A stretch of DNA of 64,000 bases from NCBI GenBank assembly GCA_001770015.1, contig MEQB01000003.1, positions 1 to 64,000 of the forward strand. The letters run 5' to 3'. Made by a program: the position numbers and the translations under genes. The DNA comes from Bdellovibrionales bacterium RIFOXYC1_FULL_37_79. Its GTDB lineage: Bacteria; Bdellovibrionota; Bacteriovoracia; Bacteriovoracales; Bacteriovoracaceae. Below are positions 1 through 8,700 of this stretch, piece by piece. The notes under the pieces were generated by a model that did no database searches, had not been told where the DNA came from, and saw only the letters and a list, made by a program, of their open reading frames with translations. Within the stretch, counting starts at the first letter, position 1; each line of letters starts with the position of its first letter.

Positions 1-125
1 AAGCTCCCAAAGAAACAAAAATTCACAGAGAGGAAGTCTATAAGGCTATTCAAGATCAGAACACTGAAGCTTCAGAAGCTGATTTGACTGATATTCAAAA
101 TTTAACTGAAGAGCTAAATAAGTAA
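1..125 (+). CDS. csrA: Carbon storage regulator CsrA, C-terminal part (5' end outside window)
   Basis: Only the last 40 codons are present, in the frame starting at base 3 and ending with TAA at 123-125. The peptide begins APKETKIHREEVYKAIQ, which matches the end of the CsrA core (the conserved APK-x-x-x-VHREE-x-Y segment of this RNA-binding translational regulator). The core is followed by an acidic tail of about 20 residues ending in ELNK, longer than in enteric CsrA. The next gene is fliW, whose product is the known protein antagonist of CsrA in FliW-containing bacteria. The two are probably co-transcribed, 81 bp apart. The identification is good although the N-terminus cannot be seen. Confidence 0.85.
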   Translation, partial: APKETKIHREEVYKAIQDQNTEASEADLTDIQNLTEELNK

Positions 126-206
126 TAATTTCCCACTTGCCCTTTTATGATACTCACTGCTACAATCGTTGGGAGGGTCGTCTACCCCTTTTTTAGGAGG
201 AAATCT

Positions 207-779
207 GTGAAGATAAATACAACACGATTTGGCATTTTGGAAGTTGAGAAAAAAGATATTATTACATTTAAAGACGGTATTTTAGGTTTTGAAAATCTTA
301 AAAGATTTTTTGTAGTTGACCCAGGTGATCAGACCTTAATCTTATGGCTTCAATCAACCGAAGATAAAGCGGTGGCTTTCCCAATCATAGAACCGAAAAT
401 TTTTGATCCTAATTACACAGTTAAACTACTCCCTGCTGAACTAAGCAGCATTGCACTTGATAATTTACATGATGCTTGCATCTATACGATACTGACTATT
501 CCGAAGCAAGTAACAGAAATGTCCGCCAACTTAAAAGCCCCAGTTGTTATTAACAACAAAACCAAGATTGCCAGACAAATTGTTCTTCAGGACAATAAGC
601 TAGAAGTCAGAAGATTGATGTATGCGGACCTTAAAAAATATATTGTAAATTATTCCTCTGACGATAGTAAAAGAACCAGAACCAAAATTGAGGCTATCGA
701 AATTGAAACTGAATATTCCGAAGCCACCGTTACCTTTGACGAACCAGCTACTTTAAACACTAACGAAGTAGAAGCCTAA
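207..779 (+). CDS. fliW: Flagellar assembly factor FliW
   Basis: FliW binds CsrA and flagellin and so couples flagellin synthesis to filament assembly in the cytoplasm. The family signature is clear: TTRFGILEVEKKDIITFKDGILGFE at the start (residues about 4-28), then a WLQS segment and an IPIIEP-like stretch (here FPIIEPKIF), and later NLKAPVVIN. The start is placed at GTG 207 because a perfect AGGAGG lies at 195-200. The in-frame upstream extension to 147 has no such site and does not resemble FliW. At 190 residues it is longer than the usual ~150. The extra length is an acidic, Glu/Thr-rich C-terminal tail after about residue 150. The csrA neighbour supports the call. Confidence 0.93.
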   Translation: MKINTTRFGILEVEKKDIITFKDGILGFENLKRFFVVDPGDQTLILWLQSTEDKAVAFPIIEPKIFDPNYTVKLLPAELSSIALDNLHDACIYTILTIPKQVTEMSANLKAPVVINNKTKIARQIVLQDNKLEVRRLMYADLKKYIVNYSSDDSKRTRTKIEAIEIETEYSEATVTFDEPATLNTNEVEA

Positions 780-825
780 AGATTATCAATATCATCAACT
801 AGAGGGATTTAAATCCAAACTTGGA

Positions 826-1557
826 TTAGGTGATTGATGTTTCCGTGGCGGTCTCGGACAAATTTAAGTACATTTTCGCCTCAGAATTATATGGATCTTT
901 AACTAGGACATTTCTCCACTCATTTTGGGCCTCTAACACTTTCCCGTTACCATAAAATAGTATCCCTAAGGCTATTCTAGCAGGTATAAACCCGGGATTT
1001 TCAGTTTTAAGTTTCCTAAGTTCATCGAAGGCCTTGGAAACAAATCCTTTTTTTGAATAAACTTTGGCCACCTTTATCCTGGTTTCCAAATGCTCTGGAT
1101 TAAGTGCATTCACCTTGTTGTATTCATAAAGTGCTTCATCGTAACGATTATAACTCATATACATTTCTGCAAGCTCGTAATGCTTTTCTGCAAATTTTTT
1201 ATTGATATGCCGGTCTTCAACATTTTCTTTCGTTTTTCTACTTTTGATCCGTTCATTGGTTTGATCAAAAATTTTTTTACCCTCTTCATATTTTCCAATA
1301 TCATTGTAAAGAATTGATAAACTTATGGATGCGTCAGTATGGCATGGATCAAGTTCAAGCACTTTATTAAACGCCTTGATAGCCTTGCCAATTTCTCCAT
1401 CAATATGAAAAATATTTCCCAAATAATAAAAAGCCTCCGCACTCTTGCCATTACTATCAATAATATCGTTTAAAAGAATCTTAGCTTCTTTATACTTACC
1501 TCTATTATAAAAATCTCGGGCCTTGTTGATTAAGTCTGATTCTTTGTTATTTATCAA
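826..1557 (-). CDS. TPR-repeat protein
   Basis: This is a 243-residue soluble protein built almost entirely of tetratricopeptide repeats. Motifs such as AEAFYYLGNIFHIDGEIGKA and HYELAEMYMSYNRYDEALYEYNK show the alternating small and aromatic residues of TPR helices. There are five or six repeats and no signal peptide. The start is TTG at 1557, chosen because GGAGG sits five bases upstream. It is convergent with fliW. Such proteins scaffold protein complexes; no specific partner can be named. The gene lies upstream-adjacent to bamD on the opposite side (57 bp), in the same orientation, so the order of transcription is bamD then this gene. Confidence 0.8.
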   Translation of the reverse strand: MINNKESDLINKARDFYNRGKYKEAKILLNDIIDSNGKSAEAFYYLGNIFHIDGEIGKAIKAFNKVLELDPCHTDASISLSILYNDIGKYEEGKKIFDQTNERIKSRKTKENVEDRHINKKFAEKHYELAEMYMSYNRYDEALYEYNKVNALNPEHLETRIKVAKVYSKKGFVSKAFDELRKLKTENPGFIPARIALGILFYGNGKVLEAQNEWRNVLVKDPYNSEAKMYLNLSETATETSIT

Positions 1558-1614
1558 AATGTCCTCCAGTAAGATTTTTAAATATCTATATCAATAATAA
1601 CCCAATCGCCGCCA

Positions 1615-2367
1615 TTATTTGACTAATTTATCCTGACATTTCTGCCCCATCTCAAGAATTTTTTCTTTTTGATCAGGGCTAAAAGCACTAGAAAAACTAT
1701 TCGCATATTTTTTACATTCATCGTATTTCTCTTGATAAAAACTAGCCATTATAATTTTCTCCATAGAGTGCTTTCTCAATTCGAGATTATCAAAGTTATT
1801 TAAAATATTTTTGTATCTGAAAACAGCGGCATCATAATCTTTGGTTTTAAAATAAAAATCTGCTACATACTTTTCTTTGTCCTCTTGCATTTTCTTGATA
1901 TATAAAATTCTGGCCTTGGCATCCTTTTCGTATTCAGAGTTGGGATAATTGGCAAGAATATATTCGTAATATTTAATTGCATCATCGCCGGATGTAAGAT
2001 CCCTATCAAAAGTAGAGGGCAACTGATTATAAAAAGACTCGGCTATTTTCCAGTTAACGTAAGCATTTTTAGGGTGCTTGGGATGAAAATCCTTAAACAT
2101 GATATAAGCTGCGGCTGCTTCCACATAATTTTCTTGGTTGTACAACACATCTGCATTTAGCAATTCTGCGTGAGTGGCATAATAACTATAGGGGAACTGC
2201 GAACGGATCATGTTAAGTTTTTCAATGGCAAGCAAATATCTTTCTTTGTCAGCCAATTGCTGGGCTTCTTTGTACAGAATTTCCGCTTCTGTATCCCCTT
2301 TAGGTCGATCGTGACTGCAACCTACCAACAAATAAAATATGATACCTATGACTACTAATGACTTCAT
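1615..2367 (-). CDS. bamD: Outer-membrane assembly lipoprotein BamD
   Basis: BamD is the essential lipoprotein partner of BamA in beta-barrel insertion. The 250-residue sequence has a lipoprotein signal peptide with lipobox LVGC (Cys17). TPR-like repeats follow, with the family hallmarks LYKEAQQLADKERYLLAIEK, a QFPYSYYATHAEL segment (compare FPFSxYAxQAxL), an FHPKHPKNAYVNWKIAESFY segment, and the YYEYILANYPNSEYEKDA motif. The length is typical. The start has a good AGGGAAG site 6-7 bases upstream. It is followed on the same strand by the TPR protein. Confidence 0.93.
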   Translation of the reverse strand: MKSLVVIGIIFYLLVGCSHDRPKGDTEAEILYKEAQQLADKERYLLAIEKLNMIRSQFPYSYYATHAELLNADVLYNQENYVEAAAAYIMFKDFHPKHPKNAYVNWKIAESFYNQLPSTFDRDLTSGDDAIKYYEYILANYPNSEYEKDAKARILYIKKMQEDKEKYVADFYFKTKDYDAAVFRYKNILNNFDNLELRKHSMEKIIMASFYQEKYDECKKYANSFSSAFSPDQKEKILEMGQKCQDKLVK

Positions 2368-2487
2368 ATAGCTTCCCTACGAATATAACGCTTATTGTGA
2401 CTGTATCATTTAGGCGTAAAGATCGTCAAAGGAGAGTTTGTAGTAACCCCATAATTAGGCCCTGATCACTATCAATGACTGCGTAGT

Positions 2488-3531
2488 CTAACCACGACCA
2501 AATATCTCAAAATAAATTTGAGCCACCACCAGTTTAAATGCAGCCGCCAGCGGTATCGAAATGATCATACCAGCCACTCCTAAATAATGTGACCCGACAA
2601 TAACACTAATAACAACAATTATGGGATGGAGATTAACCATTTTGGAAACCAATATTGGAAAAACAAAACCAAGGTCTATAACGTTAGCCGCCAGATATAG
2701 AATCAATATTCCTGAAAATTCTGGAGATTGGATTCCATGCTCCACTAACCCTAAAATGATAGCCGGTAATAATCCTAAAAATGGCCCGAGATAGGGTATG
2801 ATATTTGTAAAAGCCGCTACAATACCCAAAAGAAATGCAAACCGGACACCCATGAGCAAAAGCCCTACAAAAATAATAGTACCAACAATACTGGCTTCTA
2901 TAAATTTGGCAAAAATATAATCACCTATTTTTTTATTTAATTCATTAGATAAATAATAGGTCCTTTCAAAAATTTCATTTGGAACAAGTTTTAAAATAAT
3001 CCTTTTGAAAGAAAAACCATCCCGCAAAAAAAAGAAAAGCAAAAAAGGTATGACCAGTAACCATTCTAAAAGCGAGGCTAAAAGTTTGGGAATATTGATA
3101 ATAATTTTTTGCAGGTTGTCCGAAATATAAATAATTGCGTTTTTAAAATATTCATTGTTAAGTTCCACGCCAGCTTTTTGCAAAACCACCAGCTGGATTT
3201 CCTCATATTTGGTTTTTATATATGTTTCCACTTTAGGCAAATAAATCCCAACATTTTCAACTTCCATCTTTACCGTAGGCACCAGCGCCACGACCGGAAT
3301 AATTGAAATAATTGCCAAACTTAAAAAAATAATAATCACCGCCAGATTTCGTTCAACCCCTAATTTAAGAAGCTGAGGTATGGTTGGCTCAACAATCAAA
3401 TACAAAACATAGGCAATCATCAGCGGTATTGATAATCGGGGCAGACTCCAAATAAAAATGATACTAATCACTATTAACAAGAAGAAAAAAAATATTTTTT
3501 TCCCCTTGTTGCTATTTAACTTCATTTTCAT
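2488..3531 (-). CDS. AI-2E/PerM-family permease
   Basis: A 347-residue polytopic membrane protein of the AI-2E transporter (former UPF0118/PerM/YdiK) family. It has paired N-terminal hydrophobic helices, a long hydrophilic loop (about residues 75-140) and further membrane segments. The family's late Gly/Pro-rich region is present, with FTNIIPYLGPFLGLLPAIILG (about 240-260) and then NLHPIIVVISVIVG. Members export small molecules or sodium, and the substrate cannot be predicted. The start overlaps the end of the upstream cyclic-nucleotide-binding gene by 20 bp (3512-3531), indicating translational coupling. A nearby alternative Met (codon 3) is possible. Confidence 0.87.
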   Translation of the reverse strand: MKMKLNSNKGKKIFFFFLLIVISIIFIWSLPRLSIPLMIAYVLYLIVEPTIPQLLKLGVERNLAVIIIFLSLAIISIIPVVALVPTVKMEVENVGIYLPKVETYIKTKYEEIQLVVLQKAGVELNNEYFKNAIIYISDNLQKIIINIPKLLASLLEWLLVIPFLLFFFLRDGFSFKRIILKLVPNEIFERTYYLSNELNKKIGDYIFAKFIEASIVGTIIFVGLLLMGVRFAFLLGIVAAFTNIIPYLGPFLGLLPAIILGLVEHGIQSPEFSGILILYLAANVIDLGFVFPILVSKMVNLHPIIVVISVIVGSHYLGVAGMIISIPLAAAFKLVVAQIYFEIFGRG

Positions 3532-4141
3532 TTAATTGTTCCATTTTACTTAATTTATACTTCAAAATTTTTACTTCTTTTGTAATCGAATAAAGTCTTT
3601 CTGCAATAATCATGGATACTGATTGTAACAACTTGGTGGCCACTACTGGATGAACTCGTATAAGTTCGTCCAGATCAGGTTTGAAAATTCCAATCAGTTT
3701 ACAGGCATTTTTCGCAACCGCGGTTGCACTTCTTATACTATTTTCTTGCAGCAAGGCCAGTTCTCCGAAATAATCTTTATTTTCCAGACAAGTGACCAGA
3801 CTATATTCCATACTGTCTGCTGAAGAAGTGGATAGGGGATTTTCCTTTTCCACAATAATTTCCACATTCCCATAATAAATTAAATAAAAACCTATCCCTA
3901 GATCCCCTTGTTTAAAAATTATCTCACCATTTTCGTAAGTTCGTTCATGAATAAATTTTGAAAGAATATAAAGTTCATAATCAGAAAAATCCTTGAACAC
4001 AACAATATTTCTTAAAAAATGTGGAATTGTATTTTTTTTAGAAGGATTGTAAGGACTGGATTGCCAAAAATATTTAATAACTCCAATATTTAATCGTTCA
4101 GGCAAATTCACTTCTTCATTTTCGTGTTTAAAGCCACCCAT
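3512..4141 (-). CDS. Cyclic-nucleotide-binding-domain protein
   Basis: A 209-residue cytoplasmic protein with a single cNMP-binding domain (about residues 45-165). The glycine-containing beta roll is visible, with KQGDLGIGFYLIYYGNVEI. So is the phosphate-binding cassette DYFGELALLQENSIRSATA, which keeps the FGE-x-x-L and R-x-A core needed for cyclic nucleotide binding. There is no Crp-type helix-turn-helix, so it is not a DNA-binding Crp. It probably acts by protein contacts, perhaps on the coupled permease it overlaps by 20 bp. A GGGGGA ribosome site precedes ATG 4141. Whether it senses cAMP, cGMP or a cyclic dinucleotide is not visible. Confidence 0.85.
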   Translation of the reverse strand: MGGFKHENEEVNLPERLNIGVIKYFWQSSPYNPSKKNTIPHFLRNIVVFKDFSDYELYILSKFIHERTYENGEIIFKQGDLGIGFYLIYYGNVEIIVEKENPLSTSSADSMEYSLVTCLENKDYFGELALLQENSIRSATAVAKNACKLIGIFKPDLDELIRVHPVVATKLLQSVSMIIAERLYSITKEVKILKYKLSKMEQLNENEVK

Positions 4142-4150
4142 AAATTCCCC

Positions 4151-4813
4151 CTAATATAAACCTATGTCATTTTGAGATAACCAACCTTCAAGTGGTCTTG
4201 GTGAAATCACTTTTAACCATCCATCAACATTTTTACTTACTATGAGTTTTTGGCCATTTTTTATAACGGTTCTGACTGGATATATTGATGATGGACCGGT
4301 TCTTAATTGGCTTTCATGTAATACAATACCTGTCAAAAATTCTTTCTTAATAAATTGTCCAGCACCAAATAAAAATAAACTCAAAAATAAACATACAAAA
4401 CAAAAAGCTTTTTTAAATTTGGTGAACTTCAATAAGACAATAAAAAAAACCATTAAAAAAAACAATCCCCCGATAAGATAATCTTCCTTTTGAATTTCCA
4501 TAATAGAAAAACTTAATTGATCAACTTTATCTAACATTTGAGATTCATTCTCCAGCCCTAACTTGAACCTGACCAAGTCCAAATTCTTCACTATGTTTTT
4601 ATGTGTGCCAATCGAATTTGCTTTCTCTAGGTGATACCGCGCAATGGCAAGTTCTCCTTTCTGAGCATAAAGCGTACCCAAATTATAATGGAAAATATCT
4701 TTGCTAAAAATATTTTTATTTTTCAATAAAGTATCAATTGATTCGCTATAACCCTTATTATTATAGAGTACTTTTAATGACTCTAATGACGTGTTCGTGC
4801 TAGAATTATTCAT
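4151..4813 (-). CDS. Membrane protein with TPR and bacterial SH3 domain (BatE-like)
   Basis: The 220-residue protein has an N-terminal TPR region (about residues 15-75, including FHYNLGTLYAQKGELAIARYH). Two hydrophobic segments follow (about 115-130 and 135-155), then a C-terminal bacterial SH3-type domain (about 165-220, with LRTGPSSIYPVRTVIKNG and a final W-x-x-x-G-W pattern). This layout matches BatE-type proteins, here without visible Bat partners. It lies 9 bp upstream of the cyclic-nucleotide-binding gene on the same strand, so it is probably first in a three-gene operon with that gene and the permease. The ribosome site is weak. A role in envelope sensing or cell-wall binding is only a guess. 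Confidence 0.7.
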   Translation of the reverse strand: MNNSSTNTSLESLKVLYNNKGYSESIDTLLKNKNIFSKDIFHYNLGTLYAQKGELAIARYHLEKANSIGTHKNIVKNLDLVRFKLGLENESQMLDKVDQLSFSIMEIQKEDYLIGGLFFLMVFFIVLLKFTKFKKAFCFVCLFLSLFLFGAGQFIKKEFLTGIVLHESQLRTGPSSIYPVRTVIKNGQKLIVSKNVDGWLKVISPRPLEGWLSQNDIGLY

Positions 4814-4877
4814 AGAAATATTATCTGCTGGGCAAATAGAGAATGCAAGAAAAACAGCTCAACCAATATTTTAAATT

Positions 4878-6251
4878 ATGACAAATATTTTTTCTAACAA
4901 TCTGCAAATTAATAAAACCCTTGAGCATTTATTTTCACTCATTCAAGATCAAAATAATAAAATCAATCAACTTAAAAGATCTCAACCAAATTTATTAATT
5001 GAAAATAATAACCAGGTTAAAAAACTAGAACAGTGCCGTGGCATACCCTCATTTTATAATTATCTTAAAACCGGCAACGGTAATGGTCCTTTTCTGGAAT
5101 TAGCTGATGGTTCCATTAAGTACGATATGATCAATGGCATCGGGATAAATTTGCTTGGATATTCACATCCCATATACATACAATCTCATTTACAATCGGC
5201 CCTGAAAGACAGTGCCATTTGCGGAAATCTATTGCCTGATCCCTCTTACCTGTCATTTTGCGACAAAATTTTAGAAAATGTAAGCCAATCAAGATTAAAA
5301 CATTTTTGGTTTGCCACCTCTGGAAGCCTTGCTAACGATAACGCTATTAAAATAATCTGGTCCAAAACTCACCCCAAAACTCGTTTGATTGCCTTCGAAA
5401 AAACCTTTGCCGGAAGAACAGTTGCCGGACAAAATATAACCTGGAACAAAAAATACAAGGAAAACTTGCCTGATCTTATTGACGTTGACTATATACCTGG
5501 TCCACTTAGCACAAAAGATGATGCCAAAATAACCATTCAGGCGTTAGAAAAATTAATTAAAAAAAATGGAAACATTTATAGCGCACTATTAATTGAATTA
5601 ATTCAAGGCGAAGCCGGTTTTGTTTTTGGTGATGCTAACTACTACCAAGAAGTATTATCCTGGGTCAAGCAACAGGGAATCTATATTTGGGTTGATGAAA
5701 TTCAAACCTTTGCCCGGACCACCGAGCTGTTTGCTTTTCAAATGTTTAATCTGATTGACTTGGTGGATGTAGTCACTATCGGCAAGGCACTCCAGATTTG
5801 TGGCACCCTCTATACCCATGAATTAAACCCTAAAGCTGGAATACTGGGAGGCACCTTTGCCGCTTCATACAGTTCTTTGCTCATGGCCAATCATTCTTTA
5901 AATTTTCTTTTGAATAATAATATCTATGGCGAAAAAGGATTAATTAAAGAAATCCAAAATCATTTTATTAAATGCCTAGATAAACTTCAAAAAAAATATG
6001 GCAAGAAAATTATTCCTTACTATGGCGGAGTGGGCTTAATGATCTCATTTGAAGTGGGGGATTCCAGTTATGAACTTACCTGGAAATTTTTAACCAGACT
6101 TTTTGACAACGGCGTAATAGCCTTTTCAGCCGGCCAAAAACCTGCTCGCATCCGTTTTTTACCCTCCCTGATGACTAGCTTATCGCATATTGAAGAAGTT
6201 TTTGATATAATTGAACAAACCCTAAGCGAGATAATCATCAAGGACAAGTAA
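4878..6251 (+). CDS. Class-III PLP-dependent aminotransferase (AstC/ArgD-like)
   Basis: A 457-residue fold-type I aminotransferase of class III. Visible motifs are FWFATSGSLANDNAIK (cofactor phosphate region), the E-x-IQGEAGF segment, WVDEIQTFART (the conserved D-E-x-Q that contacts the PLP ring), and the Schiff-base lysine in VVTIGKAL. It has about 80 N-terminal residues more than short ArgD-type enzymes. It is followed with no gap by an AstD-like gene, so the pair resembles two consecutive steps (transamination, then semialdehyde oxidation) of arginine/ornithine-type catabolism. The exact amino donor is not determined. No clear Shine-Dalgarno precedes ATG 4878. Confidence 0.82.
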   Translation: MTNIFSNNLQINKTLEHLFSLIQDQNNKINQLKRSQPNLLIENNNQVKKLEQCRGIPSFYNYLKTGNGNGPFLELADGSIKYDMINGIGINLLGYSHPIYIQSHLQSALKDSAICGNLLPDPSYLSFCDKILENVSQSRLKHFWFATSGSLANDNAIKIIWSKTHPKTRLIAFEKTFAGRTVAGQNITWNKKYKENLPDLIDVDYIPGPLSTKDDAKITIQALEKLIKKNGNIYSALLIELIQGEAGFVFGDANYYQEVLSWVKQQGIYIWVDEIQTFARTTELFAFQMFNLIDLVDVVTIGKALQICGTLYTHELNPKAGILGGTFAASYSSLLMANHSLNFLLNNNIYGEKGLIKEIQNHFIKCLDKLQKKYGKKIIPYYGGVGLMISFEVGDSSYELTWKFLTRLFDNGVIAFSAGQKPARIRFLPSLMTSLSHIEEVFDIIEQTLSEIIIKDK

Positions 6252-7772
6252 ATGACTTACGAAATAAAAGGCGATTACTATCATAACAACTTCTCTCTTC
6301 CTCCCACTAAAGGGCTGGATAGCTCCTATATCCTTTTAAAAAAAATCAACCCTTCCAACACCACTGAAATATTATGGCAATGTCCTGCTGATTCCAGACA
6401 CATAATTCCCGTAATCGAATCAGCCGAAGAAGGATTTATATGCTGGAAGAAAACCCCTCTGCGAGACCGTTTAGTTAAAATTAAAACTTATCTTCTAAAA
6501 ATCGAAGAGAGAAAGAATGAAATCGCCAGTACCATTTCCTTAGAAACTGGACGCCCCGTGTGGGAAACCTTGCAAGAGGTTAAACAATCCATCCTCGGCT
6601 GCACCTCTTTGATCAATAATTGCGAACAACAAATTCTTCCCTCCGGCTTATTAAACCATCATTCAACTGACTCTGCGAACGCCAGGGTAATTTACCGGCC
6701 AATTGGTCCAACTTTAATTATTACCTCTTTTTGTTCCCCTTTTCTAATTCCCAACAACTACCTCACCAATTCCTTAATGGCAGGAAATTCCATTATACTT
6801 AAACCATCTCCCGAGACTTGTTATACTTCTCAACTTATCATGGAGTGTTTTCAAGCAGCCGAGTTTCCAAACGGAGTTATAAACTCAATCCAAGGAGATA
6901 GCGAAATAAGCCGAAGGCTGCTAAAAGAAAAATCAATTAAATGTGTATTTTTTATAGGAACCAACGAAGCGGGAAATAAAGTTATTGATGCCACTCAAAA
7001 TGATTTGCACAAAATAATTTCCCTCAATCTCGGAAGTAAAAACACCACTATTATCCATGATGATACAGATATTAATTTTGCAATAAAGGATATGTTGATT
7101 TCTTCTTTCTTATCAAGTGGACAAAACTGCAGATCCACTTCACTAATTGCCATTCATAAAAATATTCAAGAAGAGTTCATTGCCAAATTTCATCAATTAG
7201 CCAAAAAGATTATTATTGATGATCCCATCAACTTTGAAAAAGAGCCCTTTATGGGACCACTGGTGAACCAGCAATCTGTAGACAATTATATTCTTTTTAT
7301 TGGAATGGCCAAAAGAGAGGGTTTTGAGGAAGTCATGAGAGGAAAACAAATCGATAAAAAAAATCCTGGATATTATGTAACCCCCTCAATCCAACTCACC
7401 AACCGATTTGATAAAAAAAGCCGTTTTCTTACTTCAGAAATTTTAGCGCCCACTGCCACCTTTATCCCTTATAGGGATATCGAAGAGGCTATCGAAATCG
7501 CCAACAGCACTGAATATGGTTTGGTTTCCTCCATTTACACAAATCTACCGCAAATTAAAGAAAAATGCCTGGATGAATTACAATCGGGTACTATCAACAT
7601 TAATACCCCTACCACCAATATTGAACAGGACCTCCCCTCCCTCGGAATTAAAAATTCCGGAAACCATCGGGCGGCATTTACCGCAGCTATCAACTCATGC
7701 GTTTACCCATTATCTATTGTAGAAAGTGATGCTAAAAAATTAAATCATCATTTGATTGGATTTCACGAATAA
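6252..7772 (+). CDS. AstD-like aldehyde dehydrogenase with substituted active site
   Basis: This 506-residue aldehyde dehydrogenase superfamily protein is related to succinylglutamate semialdehyde dehydrogenase. The C-terminal end (SGNHRAAFTAAINSCVYPL then SIVESD) follows the AstD pattern SGNHRPSA...WPMASLESD closely. The catalytic cysteine is present (GQNC, Cys293). Two other key positions are not. The oxyanion-hole Asn of the family's Y-N-F-P motif is Cys161 (SFCSPF). The general-base Glu of L-E-M-G-G is Asn259 (SLNLGS). The NAD-site LKPSP and the EILAP motif (with its Glu) remain. The ATG directly abuts the stop of the aminotransferase, with AAGGA just upstream. The reading frame is intact, so this is either a repurposed thiol protein or an enzyme with altered chemistry. 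Confidence 0.8.
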   Translation: MTYEIKGDYYHNNFSLPPTKGLDSSYILLKKINPSNTTEILWQCPADSRHIIPVIESAEEGFICWKKTPLRDRLVKIKTYLLKIEERKNEIASTISLETGRPVWETLQEVKQSILGCTSLINNCEQQILPSGLLNHHSTDSANARVIYRPIGPTLIITSFCSPFLIPNNYLTNSLMAGNSIILKPSPETCYTSQLIMECFQAAEFPNGVINSIQGDSEISRRLLKEKSIKCVFFIGTNEAGNKVIDATQNDLHKIISLNLGSKNTTIIHDDTDINFAIKDMLISSFLSSGQNCRSTSLIAIHKNIQEEFIAKFHQLAKKIIIDDPINFEKEPFMGPLVNQQSVDNYILFIGMAKREGFEEVMRGKQIDKKNPGYYVTPSIQLTNRFDKKSRFLTSEILAPTATFIPYRDIEEAIEIANSTEYGLVSSIYTNLPQIKEKCLDELQSGTININTPTTNIEQDLPSLGIKNSGNHRAAFTAAINSCVYPLSIVESDAKKLNHHLIGFHE

Positions 7773-7774
7773 TT

Positions 7775-8470
7775 TTATTTTTGTCTTTTATTAATAAGCA
7801 GACCACTATTTGAAGAAATTTTTATTCCATTTTGCTTTTCATCATCACCTTTATTGGCACGAATATCCACCGAGGAGTTATTTTTATAAAGCAAATAAAT
7901 CTCTTTTTTCTTTAATTTTTTCTGACATTGCTTGAGTTTATTTTTTTGCTTCAGAATAAATTCCCCGATATTGATTTTTTTTAGTTCATGCTTTTTTCGA
8001 TGTATTTCCTCTTCATGATCATAAATTGAAAAACTTCCGTTCTTATTGACTTCAATTACATTTCTTCCTTTGGCACCAGCTAGCTCTTGATCGTATTTGT
8101 CGAACTCATAATCATCGCTTGGTTCTTGATTATTAACATTTGAAGAGTCATTTATAAACGGGAGGATTTTAGCGCTTTTATGATCATCATTTTCACTTCC
8201 AATGCCATTTTCCGGGACCTTGGCGTATTTATTTTCCAAAATTTCCTTAGTCAAAAATTCAGTTAATGGAATCATGGATGTTGAATCAAAAACCGATGCA
8301 ATCTCGACCAACTCTTCCCAAGTAAGCAGCCTCAAATAGTTTTTTAAAATAGAATCTTGAACACTTGAATTATCAGCGTCCTGTTTTGCCAACATTTCGT
8401 CAGCCACCATCTCCACCGAATCATCCAGAGGTGCTGCATTGTCATCAATTTTTACTGCTTCAGAACTCAT
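7775..8470 (-). CDS. Hypothetical cytoplasmic protein
   Basis: A 231-residue protein of no family I recognise. It has no signal peptide or membrane segment. The N-terminal half is acidic with a short ordered stretch (YLRLLTWEELVEIASVFDST, residues about 44-63). The middle is Asp/Asn-rich and probably disordered. Residues about 155-190 form a very basic, Lys-rich, probably helical or coiled segment. It is convergent with the AstD-like gene, only 2 bp from it. Repeat A (8504-8608) lies immediately upstream, so its promoter region may derive from or lie within that repeat. Confidence 0.6.
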   Translation of the reverse strand: MSSEAVKIDDNAAPLDDSVEMVADEMLAKQDADNSSVQDSILKNYLRLLTWEELVEIASVFDSTSMIPLTEFLTKEILENKYAKVPENGIGSENDDHKSAKILPFINDSSNVNNQEPSDDYEFDKYDQELAGAKGRNVIEVNKNGSFSIYDHEEEIHRKKHELKKINIGEFILKQKNKLKQCQKKLKKKEIYLLYKNNSSVDIRANKGDDEKQNGIKISSNSGLLINKRQK

Positions 8471-8503
8471 ATTTAGATCCTATATTAACCCACTTATTTG
8501 ATC

Positions 8504-8608
8504 GGAATTAGTTTGACTTTCTTTAGCAAATTAATAAGCTTTCAGAAACTTTCCATGTAATTTCAACTAGATATATCCTTCATAAAAATCTTACATTAAA
8601 CCTTATTC
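8504..8608. repeat. Repeat A, left copy (pairs with 10167-10271)
   Basis: This 105-bp segment, beginning GGAATTAGTTTGACTTTC, recurs in the same orientation at 10167-10271. The copies have equal length and only two mismatches seen by eye (C/T at 8521 and A/G at 8582). It lies just upstream of the leftward hypothetical gene. Two bases later it is followed by repeat B. It looks like duplicated non-coding DNA left by recombination. Confidence 0.85.
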
Positions 8609-8610
8609 CA

Positions 8611-8700
8611 GGTTTTTTTTAATTTTCTATTAAGGATCTTCATAAAAATGGCGTAACTGCCTCTTAAAGAGAAGTTCTTAATACCCCAATATTTTTTCAG
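8611..8700. repeat. Repeat B, left copy (pairs with 10043-10134)
   Basis: About 90 bp beginning GGTTTTTTTTAATTTTC, recurring in the same orientation at 10043-10134 with two single-base length differences and one substitution. Its right end overlaps the last seven codons of the subtilase remnant. The left order is A-B, whereas the right order is B-A, so B is the inner and A the outer pair around a 1.3-kb accessory segment. Confidence 0.85.

Noticed and set aside
147-206. Longer N-terminus for FliW starting at 147
   Set aside because: GTG 207 has a perfect AGGAGG at 195-200 and begins exactly at the conserved FliW core. The upstream residues are not FliW-like.
797-830. AATCCAA/TTGGATT inverted repeat between fliW and the TPR gene
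   Set aside because: Loop of only two bases and no T-run on either strand, so not called a terminator.
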